NCBI GenBank assembly: GCA_024635885.1
Contig: JAGXIA010000098.1
Coordinates: forward strand, 1 to 5,129
Source of the DNA: Helicobacteraceae bacterium
GTDB lineage: Bacteria > Campylobacterota > Campylobacteria > Campylobacterales > Sulfurimonadaceae
Reading direction: 5' to 3'
DNA: 5,129 bases
Part shown: positions 1-5,129 of the stretch, piece by piece
Numbering within the stretch: position 1 is the stretch's first letter
Layout of the letters: each line of letters starts with the position of its first letter
Translations under genes and position numbers: made by a program
Notes under the pieces: model-generated
Told to the model about the DNA's origin: nothing
Database searches by the model: none
What the model saw: only the letters and a program-made list of their open reading frames with translations

Positions 1-49
1 GACCACTCCGTTATGAGCGGAGGGCTCTAACCAACTGAGCTAAAGACCC
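1..49 (-). tRNA. tRNA with CAT anticodon (elongator Met or Ile2), 3' part cut off by window edge
   Basis: Read on the minus strand, this is the 5' two thirds of a tRNA. The 7-base acceptor strand GGGTCTT is at 49-43, followed by TA at positions 8-9. The D arm GCTC/GAGC has a 9-base loop AGTTGGTTA. The anticodon stem CTCCG/CGGAG closes the 7-base loop CTCATAA, with anticodon CAT at 15-13. The variable region begins TGGTC and the window ends before the T arm. An initiator tRNA is excluded because the anticodon stem lacks the three consecutive G-C pairs next to the loop. Elongator Met and the lysidine-modified Ile2 tRNA both carry CAT and often share the CTCATAA loop. The D-arm and loop sequence resembles Ile2 tRNAs of other bacteria as much as Met, so the amino acid is left open. 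It lies in the same direction as the upstream globin gene. Confidence 0.93.
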
Positions 50-69
50 ACTTTTGTTTGTAGGGCGCA

Positions 70-75
70 ATTTTA
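70..75 (-). promoter_or_regulatory. Probable -10 box of the tRNA promoter
   Basis: On the minus strand TAAAAT (75-70) lies 20 bases before the tRNA 5' end and is followed directly by a GC-rich stretch, TGCGCCCTA, which stands out in this AT-rich spacer. A GC-rich discriminator next to the -10 box is typical of stably expressed RNA promoters under growth-rate or stringent control in well-studied bacteria. Applying that here is inference. No -35 match is visible, which is usual in Campylobacterota. A second TAAAAT at 106-101 is an alternative. There is no convincing terminator between the globin stop and this point, so read-through from the operon is also possible. Confidence 0.42.
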
Positions 76-132
76 CTCAAGAGCACCTTATAATTTGCTG
101 ATTTTATCACAATATTTTTCTATTCTGTAATT

Positions 133-570
133 TTACTTTGTGTTTACCATCCAAAGAGAAAATACATCCAGATAATTCCAAAATGATTGTATAGATTCTT
201 CAGATACACCCTCTTCTTTTAGTTCCATTAGTATTGGTTTGTAAAGCTCTAACCATGTATTTCTAGCTTGTTCATTTATTCTAAAAGGAGCGTGTCTACC
301 TACCATTCTAGGTGCTCCACGATTTTCATTAAAATATGCTCTGCCTCCACAAATCTGAATAAAAAAATCACTAGCGTGTTTTTTTGCCATTTCAAATTCT
401 GCTTCATCTTTTGGAAAAAGATGTGCAATGTTACTATCTTTTATAAGTTCGTAGTGTACAAAAATAAGTTCCCTTATTCCTTCTTCTGTTACCTCAGCTA
501 AAAACTTTGGTATTGGCTTTGTTACTGGTGGTCTATCACCGAATGGAGCATGTGTTATATTTAAATTCAT
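133..570 (-). CDS. Truncated haemoglobin, group II-like
   Basis: This 145-residue protein is a 2-over-2 (truncated) globin, a cytoplasmic haem protein expected to bind O2 or NO. Visible landmarks, aligned from memory to mycobacterial trHbO, are: Tyr40 in FVHYELI (B10), Phe52 in HLFP (CD1), Ala62 (E7), the ICGG turn at 73-76, the proximal haem ligand His93 in GRHAPFRI (F8), and Trp106 in NTWLEL (G8). Ala at E7, the GG turn and the RHAPFRI segment favour group II over the group III Ctb type known from Campylobacter jejuni, which has His at E7. CD1 is Phe where mycobacterial trHbO has Tyr. The N-terminal 25 or so residues (THAPFGDRPPVTKP) form a Pro-rich pre-globin extension. The ATG overlaps the RND stop codon as ATGA and has its own good ribosome binding site, so this is the last gene of the operon. 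Proposed roles in NO or O2 stress are inference from the family. Confidence 0.93.
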   Translation of the reverse strand: MNLNITHAPFGDRPPVTKPIPKFLAEVTEEGIRELIFVHYELIKDSNIAHLFPKDEAEFEMAKKHASDFFIQICGGRAYFNENRGAPRMVGRHAPFRINEQARNTWLELYKPILMELKEEGVSEESIQSFWNYLDVFSLWMVNTK

Positions 571-3500
571 TGATTTTCCTTTATTGGTGGTTTTATTTTA
601 TATGTTACTGCATAAAGAAGCGGAACATACACTAGGTTTAATACAGTTGCCCATGCTATTCCAAAGCCAAGAGAGACTGCCATAGGTTGGAGGATCAATG
701 CTTGACCTGAAGCGAAAAAGATCAGTGTAAGCAGTCCTAAAACTGTTGTTAAAGATGTAAGAAGTATAGGTCTTAATCGTTTTTTTGCTTTTTTCATTAA
801 GTCTTCTGTATCTTCTGCATCTTTTATGAAACTTACCATTATAAGTCCGTCATTAACAACAACACCAGCAAGACCTACTATACCTATCATTCCCGTCATC
901 GTCATGTTTAAACCCATGATTAAATGTCCAAAATAGACCCCGAATAAAACTAAAGGAATAGTACTGATAACAATCAAAGATTTCTTTATAGAATCAAACA
1001 ACCACACCAATGTGATAAAAATCAAAAATATTGCTATAACAGCTGACTGCAGCATTTCAATCTTGTTTTTATTGTTCTCTTTTTCTTCACCTTTAATATC
1101 TACAGTAAAACCATCATTTTTCAGTTTTTCAAAGGCAGGAGCTATTTTGTTCATAACTTCAGTCGAAGTTATAACTGCTTTATCTAAAGAGGCAAACAGA
1201 CTTCGTATTCTTATGCCGTCTTCTTTTTTAAGTTCGACAAAACCTTGTATAATAATAAAGTCACACACTTCTTTTAGTTCAATAAACTGGTCTGTTGAAG
1301 GAACTCTAACCTCCATTGTACTTATAGAACTTAGTTTTTCATTTGCCCCACTTTCTATCTTAATACGGACGAGTCCACTTTCGTTAAACATTTTTCCATA
1401 TTCACCTTTTAAGTAATATGCTCTCAGTTCATTCGAAATTAACTCTTCATTAAATCCAAGTCTCTGTCCATAACTGTTTACACGAAGTTTTAGTTCTTTC
1501 TCTCCAATGTCTGCATCATTAGAAATATCTTTTACCCCTTCAATCTTACTCAGCTCATCTTCTAAATATTTTAATCCCTCGAGTGTACTTTTTTCATTTT
1601 TACCGCTTAGACTAACTTCAATATCATGTGCAACAACTCCAGCCCCAGGAACTCTAACAACTAACTCTTCATAGACTGTAGTCTCTCCATCTTTGAGCTT
1701 TCTAAATGGCTTTACAACTTCTTCTAATATTTTTGCTATCTCTTTTGCATCATGTTTTCTTATCAGCACATTTTTGTCATACCCGAAAGAAAACAGTGGG
1801 CTTATATATGTGTCAAAAACATTGCTCGGAGCTCTTTCATGTAAATCTACAAATATATGAAAAAAGTTTTCACCTGTCTCTACCCTGTTTTTAGCGTCCA
1901 TCCTAAAGCCAATCACTGATGTTACAGAGGAAACATCATCTTTATCAAGCTTGGCTATTAATGACTTTTCTATTGTAGTTACTACTTTTTCTGTATCTTT
2001 TAACTCACTGTTAATATTCACTTTCCCAATTACATATACTTGAGTGGTGTCAAAATCTGGAAAAAGTTGAAATTTAGAATTTTTCACTAAAATAAATGTT
2101 AAAGCAAAAATACTTACGACGATTAAAATTAATGAAGCCCATTTTCTCTTAAAAACAAAATGTAAAACTTTGGAGTGCCATGAGTGAAGTTTTTTCCAAA
2201 GTCTTTTAGTAAAGCTTCCATCTTTTGAAACTTTTAAAAAATCATGCGCATGTAAAGGTAAAAAGAAAAATGCTTCAAACAAAGATGAGAGTAGCAAAAC
2301 TGTAATCATAATAGGAATAATTTTTATGAAAGTGCCCATTTCACCACTGAGTAAAAGCATAGGTAAGAATGCAAAAACTGTTGTAAGCGTAGCGGTTAAA
2401 ACGGCAGGAAACATTTCAATCGACCCTACTATTGCAGCCTCTCTTCTGTCCATACCCTCTTCCATATGTCTGTAAATATTTTCAGCTACAACTATCGCCT
2501 CATCAACAAGCATACCAAGAGCTATGAGCGCACCAAGTAAAGAGAGCATATTTAAACTGTGTCCTAGCAGTTCGCTTACTATAAGACCTATCATAAAACT
2601 TACAGGAATTCCAATAGCAACAACTATTGCAATCCCTTTGTTTATAAAAATAAGCATAGCAATAGAGACGAGTATAAGACCAAAAATAATGTTAGAAAAA
2701 ACAATATTTAAGCGATTTTTTATCCAAACTGATGTGTCTGTATATATTTCATATTTAAACTCTGGATACTTTAAAGAATTTTCTTTTAAAATTTCTCTAA
2801 TATCTTTTACTAATGATATGGCATTACCATCTTTAGATTTTGTTACATTTACAGATATATTTCTATGCCCATTAAAATGTGAGAGTTCTATCTCATCACT
2901 CAGTTCAAAAGAGACATTTGCTATGTCACCAATGCGAACTCTATAACCGGAGACATTAATAATTGTATCTTCAATACTTTCTTTATTTTTTTCTCCGTTA
3001 AAGGTAGATATATAGAGATGAGAGCCTTTCTCTTTTATGGTTCCAACCGGAAAAATAGAACTTATTTTCTCAAGTGCCTGAATTGCTAAAACAGGCTGCA
3101 AGCCATAAGCTTGAAGTTTTTTCTCATCAATGGTAATAACTAACTCTTCATCAGCATCACCGCGAATAGATATGTCACTTAAATCTTTTAACCTGCTAAG
3201 TTGACTCTTTAGTTCATCAGCTTTTAAAAGCAGTTCATCTTTTTGTACATCACCGGCAATTGCAATAAGAACAAGAGGAAAAGCATGTGTTTTTAACTTT
3301 GCTATTGGCTCAGCCATATCAGCCGGCAAGTCTTTTCTAACAGTACTTAGAATATCTTTTACATCATTAAGCACACTTGCATTGTCTGAACCTGGTTTGA
3401 TATCTACACTTATAGAAAAAGAACCATTTCTTATACTTGTTGTTATTACATCAAGATCATCTATATTTTGGAGATCATCTTCTATACTTTTAACGACCAT

Positions 3501-3689
3501 CTTGTCTAAAATATCTGCTGAAGTACCGACATAACCGCCGGTTATAGAGACTTTATCCATAGTCATTGGAGGAAATATTTCTTTTGGTATATTGATGTAA
3601 GCAAAAATTGATAAAAGCATTATAAACCCAAGCAACATATGGTTTAGTAATGGTTTATCAATAGCGAACTCTATAAATTTACGAATCAT
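567..3689 (-). CDS. RND-family efflux permease (AcrB/MdtB-like), apparently without an adjacent adaptor gene
   Basis: This 1040-residue inner-membrane protein has the full duplicated RND layout, with family-typical length and no frameshift. TM1 is at about 13-33, followed by a large periplasmic loop (34-328). TM2-TM6 lie within about 329-479 and TM7 at about 517-535. A second periplasmic loop spans 536-876, and TM8-TM12 lie at about 877-1027. RND permeases exchange protons for substrate and normally work as trimers with a periplasmic adaptor and an outer-membrane channel. Neither partner gene is next to it here. TM4 reads LVDEAIVVAEN (394-404), so the first relay Asp is kept (Asp396) and the second is Glu397. 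TM10 reads GVVVNDGLI (942-950): the Lys of AcrB is Val945, and Asn946-Asp947 follow. The TM11 motif RLRPILLTS (971-979) is conserved. The Asn-Asp TM10 occurs in a broad RND branch outside classical AcrB. Substrate cannot be told. The start lies 15 bases after the ftsL-like gene with only a weak AAAGA signal upstream, but the N-terminus MIRKFIEFAIDKP is typical of the family. Confidence 0.96.
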   Translation of the reverse strand: MIRKFIEFAIDKPLLNHMLLGFIMLLSIFAYINIPKEIFPPMTMDKVSITGGYVGTSADILDKMVVKSIEDDLQNIDDLDVITTSIRNGSFSISVDIKPGSDNASVLNDVKDILSTVRKDLPADMAEPIAKLKTHAFPLVLIAIAGDVQKDELLLKADELKSQLSRLKDLSDISIRGDADEELVITIDEKKLQAYGLQPVLAIQALEKISSIFPVGTIKEKGSHLYISTFNGEKNKESIEDTIINVSGYRVRIGDIANVSFELSDEIELSHFNGHRNISVNVTKSKDGNAISLVKDIREILKENSLKYPEFKYEIYTDTSVWIKNRLNIVFSNIIFGLILVSIAMLIFINKGIAIVVAIGIPVSFMIGLIVSELLGHSLNMLSLLGALIALGMLVDEAIVVAENIYRHMEEGMDRREAAIVGSIEMFPAVLTATLTTVFAFLPMLLLSGEMGTFIKIIPIMITVLLLSSLFEAFFFLPLHAHDFLKVSKDGSFTKRLWKKLHSWHSKVLHFVFKRKWASLILIVVSIFALTFILVKNSKFQLFPDFDTTQVYVIGKVNINSELKDTEKVVTTIEKSLIAKLDKDDVSSVTSVIGFRMDAKNRVETGENFFHIFVDLHERAPSNVFDTYISPLFSFGYDKNVLIRKHDAKEIAKILEEVVKPFRKLKDGETTVYEELVVRVPGAGVVAHDIEVSLSGKNEKSTLEGLKYLEDELSKIEGVKDISNDADIGEKELKLRVNSYGQRLGFNEELISNELRAYYLKGEYGKMFNESGLVRIKIESGANEKLSSISTMEVRVPSTDQFIELKEVCDFIIIQGFVELKKEDGIRIRSLFASLDKAVITSTEVMNKIAPAFEKLKNDGFTVDIKGEEKENNKNKIEMLQSAVIAIFLIFITLVWLFDSIKKSLIVISTIPLVLFGVYFGHLIMGLNMTMTGMIGIVGLAGVVVNDGLIMVSFIKDAEDTEDLMKKAKKRLRPILLTSLTTVLGLLTLIFFASGQALILQPMAVSLGFGIAWATVLNLVYVPLLYAVTYKIKPPIKENQ
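577..582 (-). promoter_or_regulatory. Ribosome binding site of the globin gene
   Basis: AAAGGA on the minus strand (582-577) is followed by a 6-base spacer and the ATG at 570. It lies inside the last codons of the RND gene. It supports this ATG as the true start and indicates that the globin can be initiated both by re-initiation across the ATGA overlap and independently. It is clearly stronger than the signals before the RND and ftsL-like genes, which suggests the globin may be made at a higher level than the permease. Confidence 0.7.
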
Positions 3690-3704
3690 TATTTATTTAT
3701 CTTT

Positions 3705-3983
3705 TTAAAATATTGTATCAAGAATTTGATTTTTAAATCTGATAAACTCAACAGAAGTTCTAATAAGTCTATTTTCTTCTTTTAAAATATCGTACTCACC
3801 CTGTAGTTTTGAGATATCTCTGCTTTTAAAATAAATTTGTTCTTGAATATATATTTTTGGAAACATAAACATACATATAAAAGATAAAACGAAAAAAACA
3901 TATAAAAAATAGTTAAAATTCAGACTCTTTTTTGGATTTAATACTAAATCTACCTCATCTAATAAATCTAATTGATCACTCAT
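3705..3983 (-). CDS. Small single-pass coiled-coil protein, putative FtsL/FtsB-like division protein
   Basis: This 92-residue protein has a short acidic cytoplasmic N-terminus (1-22, with KK at 18-19 before the membrane), one hydrophobic segment at about 24-46, and a predicted periplasmic coiled coil. Leu60, Leu67, Ile74, Ile81 and Leu88 are spaced exactly seven apart. Ile57, Tyr64, Asn71 and Val78 form the second hydrophobic line, giving a clean a/d heptad pattern over about 32 residues. Size, topology and position directly after rsmH match FtsL, which with FtsB and FtsQ supports the divisome. FtsL diverges so fast that sequence alone does not prove it, and FtsB-like is also possible, so no gene symbol is given. 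The protein is shorter than E. coli FtsL, mostly because the cytoplasmic part is short. The ATG overlaps the rsmH stop as ATGA. The only upstream signal is GGATG within the rsmH end, so expression probably depends on coupling. Confidence 0.75.
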   Translation of the reverse strand: MSDQLDLLDEVDLVLNPKKSLNFNYFLYVFFVLSFICMFMFPKIYIQEQIYFKSRDISKLQGEYDILKEENRLIRTSVEFIRFKNQILDTIF

Positions 3984-4906
3984 GATACATCCATTTCAAA
4001 AACTCTCATTTTTGCACTTCTGCTTCTTGGATTTTCTTTGAGTTCATCGTCTTTTGCCATTACCGGTTTTTTCGTAAGTATTTTACCTATTGCATTATTC
4101 TTGCCACATGTACATCGCATAGCATCGCTTGGGCAGATACAAGATTTACTCCATAAAGAATATGCCTGTTTTACAATTCTGTCTTCTAGGGAATGAAATG
4201 AGATGATTGCTATCTTGGCATGTGGAAATTTTGCCTCTTCTATACTTTGAAGCAATGATTTTAGTTCACCCAGCTCATCATTTACCTCTATGCGAACAGC
4301 TTGCATAAGCAGAGTAGCCGGATGTATTTTTTTACCTGTTGGCATTAATGGTTTGATTGATTCACTTAATTCTTTTGCTGAAGTAAATGGACGATTTTTA
4401 ACAATATGTGCAGCGATTTTTTTATAATTTCTGAGCTCTCCATATTCCAAGAGAATTTTCTCTAATTCAGCAGAAGAATATTCATTAATAACATTAGTCG
4501 CACTTAGCAGTGCATCTTTATCCATTCTCATATCAAGATTATCGCTCTCATATGAAAAGCCTCGCTCTCTTTGGTCAAGTTGAAGAGATGAAACACCAAT
4601 ATCTGCAAGCACGCCTTTAATCTCTGAAACATCAACTTCAGCTAAAATATCCTTTATGACAGATGAAAATCGACCTTTTCTTATGCTAACTCTATCCCCA
4701 AACTTTTCTAGTCTTTTGCTTGAAAAATCTATAGCAGTTTGGTCTTGGTCAATCGCTATGAGTTTAGTATGTGGATTTGCTTCTAAGATCATGCTGGAAT
4801 GGCCACCATAACCCATAGTACAATCAATTATTATTCCATTCTCTAGATTTTCAAAAGTAGCTAATACTTCCCTATATAGAACTGGAATATGTGGAATATT
4901 TTGCAA
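3980..4906 (-). CDS. rsmH: RsmH, 16S rRNA (cytosine1402-N4)-methyltransferase
   Basis: RsmH (MraW) methylates N4 of C1402 in the ribosomal P site of 16S rRNA using S-adenosylmethionine. With the TTG start the protein has 308 residues, normal for the family. Residue numbers here count from that start. Motifs: PHIPVLYREVL (5-15); SAM-binding DCTMGYGGHS (28-37) and AIDQDQ (51-56); GRFSS (78-82); LADIGVSSLQLD (100-111) followed by RGFSY and DMRMD; HPATLLMQAVRIEVNDEL (195-212); ISFHSLEDRIVK (235-246); a CxC...CxC region (256-267); and the C-terminal NPRSRSAKMR (292-301). The start was set at TTG 4906 because GAGAAAGG lies six bases upstream and because the N-terminus then begins MQNIPHIPVL, as is usual. 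The in-frame ATG at 4942 would add 12 residues, has no ribosome binding site, and is immediately followed by a TATAAT box. The stop overlaps the next gene's start by four bases. It is the first gene of the minus-strand operon. Confidence 0.97.
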   Translation of the reverse strand: MQNIPHIPVLYREVLATFENLENGIIIDCTMGYGGHSSMILEANPHTKLIAIDQDQTAIDFSSKRLEKFGDRVSIRKGRFSSVIKDILAEVDVSEIKGVLADIGVSSLQLDQRERGFSYESDNLDMRMDKDALLSATNVINEYSSAELEKILLEYGELRNYKKIAAHIVKNRPFTSAKELSESIKPLMPTGKKIHPATLLMQAVRIEVNDELGELKSLLQSIEEAKFPHAKIAIISFHSLEDRIVKQAYSLWSKSCICPSDAMRCTCGKNNAIGKILTKKPVMAKDDELKENPRSRSAKMRVFEMDVS

Positions 4907-4912
4907 AAAAGA

Positions 4913-4920
4913 CCTTTCTC
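4913..4920 (-). promoter_or_regulatory. Ribosome binding site that sets the rsmH start at TTG
   Basis: The minus strand reads GAGAAAGG (4920-4913), then a 6-base spacer TCTTTT, then TTG at 4906. Its AAAGG core can pair with the anti-Shine-Dalgarno end of 16S rRNA at good spacing. No comparable purine run precedes the ATG at 4942, where the upstream sequence is TTATCCAAAATTA. This is the main evidence for the shorter reading of rsmH. Confidence 0.62.
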
Positions 4921-4933
4921 GTATTTTTAATGA

Positions 4934-4939
4934 ATTATA
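4934..4939 (-). promoter_or_regulatory. Probable -10 box of the rsmH operon promoter
   Basis: A perfect TATAAT on the minus strand (4939-4934) sits inside an AT-rich tract with A/T runs upstream, the usual form of a housekeeping promoter in Campylobacterota, where the -35 box is poorly conserved. I see no TTGACA-like box at 16-18 bases. Transcription would begin near 4927, giving a leader of about 20 bases that still contains the GAGAAAGG site before TTG 4906. It would not include the upstream ATG at 4942. This promoter could serve all four minus-strand genes. Confidence 0.5.
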
Positions 4940-4972
4940 CATTAATTTTGGATAATTTAATTTTTAATACTG

Positions 4973-4978
4973 TATGAT
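4973..4978 (+). promoter_or_regulatory. Possible -10 box for the divergent gene
   Basis: TATGAT on the plus strand, preceded by an AT-rich stretch and followed by AAAGAAAAAAAG, is placed so that transcription would start about 15 bases before the ATG at 5000. It is one mismatch from TATAAT. No -35 box is evident. It lies about 34 bases from the rsmH -10 box on the other strand, so the two promoters are close and the polymerase footprints could interfere with each other. Confidence 0.35.
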
Positions 4979-4999
4979 AAAGAAAAAAAGAGTTCTGAG

Positions 5000-5129
5000 A
5001 TGAAAATAATATGGTTAATTTCTTTTATATCTTCTTTGATTTTTGCGAGTCAAAGTCAAATAGTTTTAGGCACGTTTAGTAGCGTTTACAATGCAAAAAA
5101 AGCTATTGAAATTGTAGATAAGCTGATTA
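5000..5129 (+). CDS. 5' part of an exported protein with a possible SPOR-like start; runs off the window
   Basis: An open frame begins at ATG 5000 and stays open for 43 codons to the window end. The first 16 residues (MKIIWLISFISSLIFA) are a signal sequence: one Lys, a hydrophobic core, and a possible cleavage after Ala16. The mature part begins SQSQIVLGTFSSVYNAKKA, followed by IEIVDKLI. The pattern of a beta strand, Gly-x-Phe, then a helix with alternating Ala/Ile resembles the opening of SPOR (peptidoglycan-binding) domains, which read roughly VQVGSF...A..... This is only suggestive at this length. A weak AAAGAG lies seven bases before the ATG. It is divergent from rsmH. The rest of the gene, and so its function, lies outside the window. 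Confidence 0.68.
   Translation, partial: MKIIWLISFISSLIFASQSQIVLGTFSSVYNAKKAIEIVDKLI

Noticed and set aside
95..119. Imperfect hairpin followed by a T-rich run on the plus strand (TTG-C-TGAT, loop TTT, ATCA-CAA, then TATTTTT)
   Set aside because: As an intrinsic terminator it would face the plus strand, where no gene needs ending. The stem is AT-rich and bulged, and in the minus orientation no T-run follows it. It is probably chance, although a weak role after the globin cannot be fully excluded.
268..501. Plus-strand open frame of 77 codons inside the globin gene
   Set aside because: It is opposite the haem-binding core of a clearly recognisable globin, is Cys/Phe/Ser-rich, and shows no sign of being a real protein.
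1012..1416. Plus-strand open frame of 134 codons antisense to the RND gene
   Set aside because: It lies wholly opposite a conserved RND periplasmic and TM region, has low-complexity Ser/Leu/Phe content, and no ribosome binding site or family motif that I can see. It is a shadow of the coding strand.
1706..1894. Plus-strand open frame of 62 codons antisense to the second RND periplasmic loop
   Set aside because: It is short, Leu/His-rich, and fully inside a well-supported gene, with no independent signals.
2524..2946. Plus-strand open frame of 140 codons antisense to the RND gene
   Set aside because: It is opposite the conserved TM2-TM4 region. Its composition mirrors the Ile/Ser pattern of antisense AT-rich DNA and it shows no recognisable domain.
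3972..4196. Plus-strand open frame of 74 codons opposite the rsmH C-terminus
   Set aside because: The opposite strand encodes the conserved RsmH C-terminal motifs, and the frame has no start signals.
4907..4942. N-terminal extension of rsmH from ATG 4942
   Set aside because: It has no ribosome binding site, overlaps a perfect TATAAT, and adds residues before the normal RsmH N-terminus.
1..5129. Mobile elements, CRISPR arrays, riboswitches, or a novel defence system
   Set aside because: No repeats, transposase or integrase motifs, direct-repeat arrays or structured leaders were visible. About 94 percent of the window is covered by ordinary chromosomal genes.

Overview
The window looks like chromosomal DNA from a Campylobacterota (epsilonproteobacterial) species, probably Sulfurimonas-like. 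This is inferred from strongly AT-rich coding DNA, Lys/Ile/Asn/Phe-rich proteins, TATAAT-type -10 boxes without a recognisable -35, and protein motifs that look like that phylum. No database search was possible. Nothing suggests a phage, IS element, CRISPR array or recent transfer.

Layout, reading down the minus strand from the right end. At the far right a divergent plus-strand gene starts at 5000 and runs off the window. It encodes a secreted or membrane-anchored protein with what may be the start of a SPOR-like domain. A short divergent promoter region (about 4934-4999) separates it from a tight minus-strand cluster. The cluster order is rsmH (16S rRNA m4C1402 methyltransferase), a 92-residue single-pass coiled-coil protein in the place where ftsL usually sits, a 1040-residue RND-type permease, and a group II-like truncated haemoglobin. 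The rsmH/ftsL-like and RND/globin junctions are both 4-base ATGA overlaps, and the ftsL-like/RND gap is only 15 bases, so the four genes very probably form one translationally coupled operon. An 83-base gap follows, holding a probable tRNA promoter. The 5' two thirds of a CAT-anticodon tRNA, also on the minus strand, then runs off the left edge.

The first two genes are the familiar start of a division and cell-wall type cluster (rsmH-ftsL). Here they do not lead into a penicillin-binding protein or mur genes, but into an RND permease with no adjacent membrane-fusion or outer-membrane partner, and then a haem protein. The permease has a variant proton-relay region: Asp-Glu in TM4, and Asn-Asp with no Lys in TM10. 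Linking an envelope transporter to an O2/NO-binding globin by a start/stop overlap is the most unusual point of the window. A shared role in envelope or nitrosative/oxidative stress is only a guess.

The rsmH start was moved from the longest-ORF ATG (4942) to a TTG at 4906. The ATG has no ribosome binding site and is immediately followed by a perfect TATAAT, whereas the TTG has a well-spaced one and gives the usual RsmH N-terminus.
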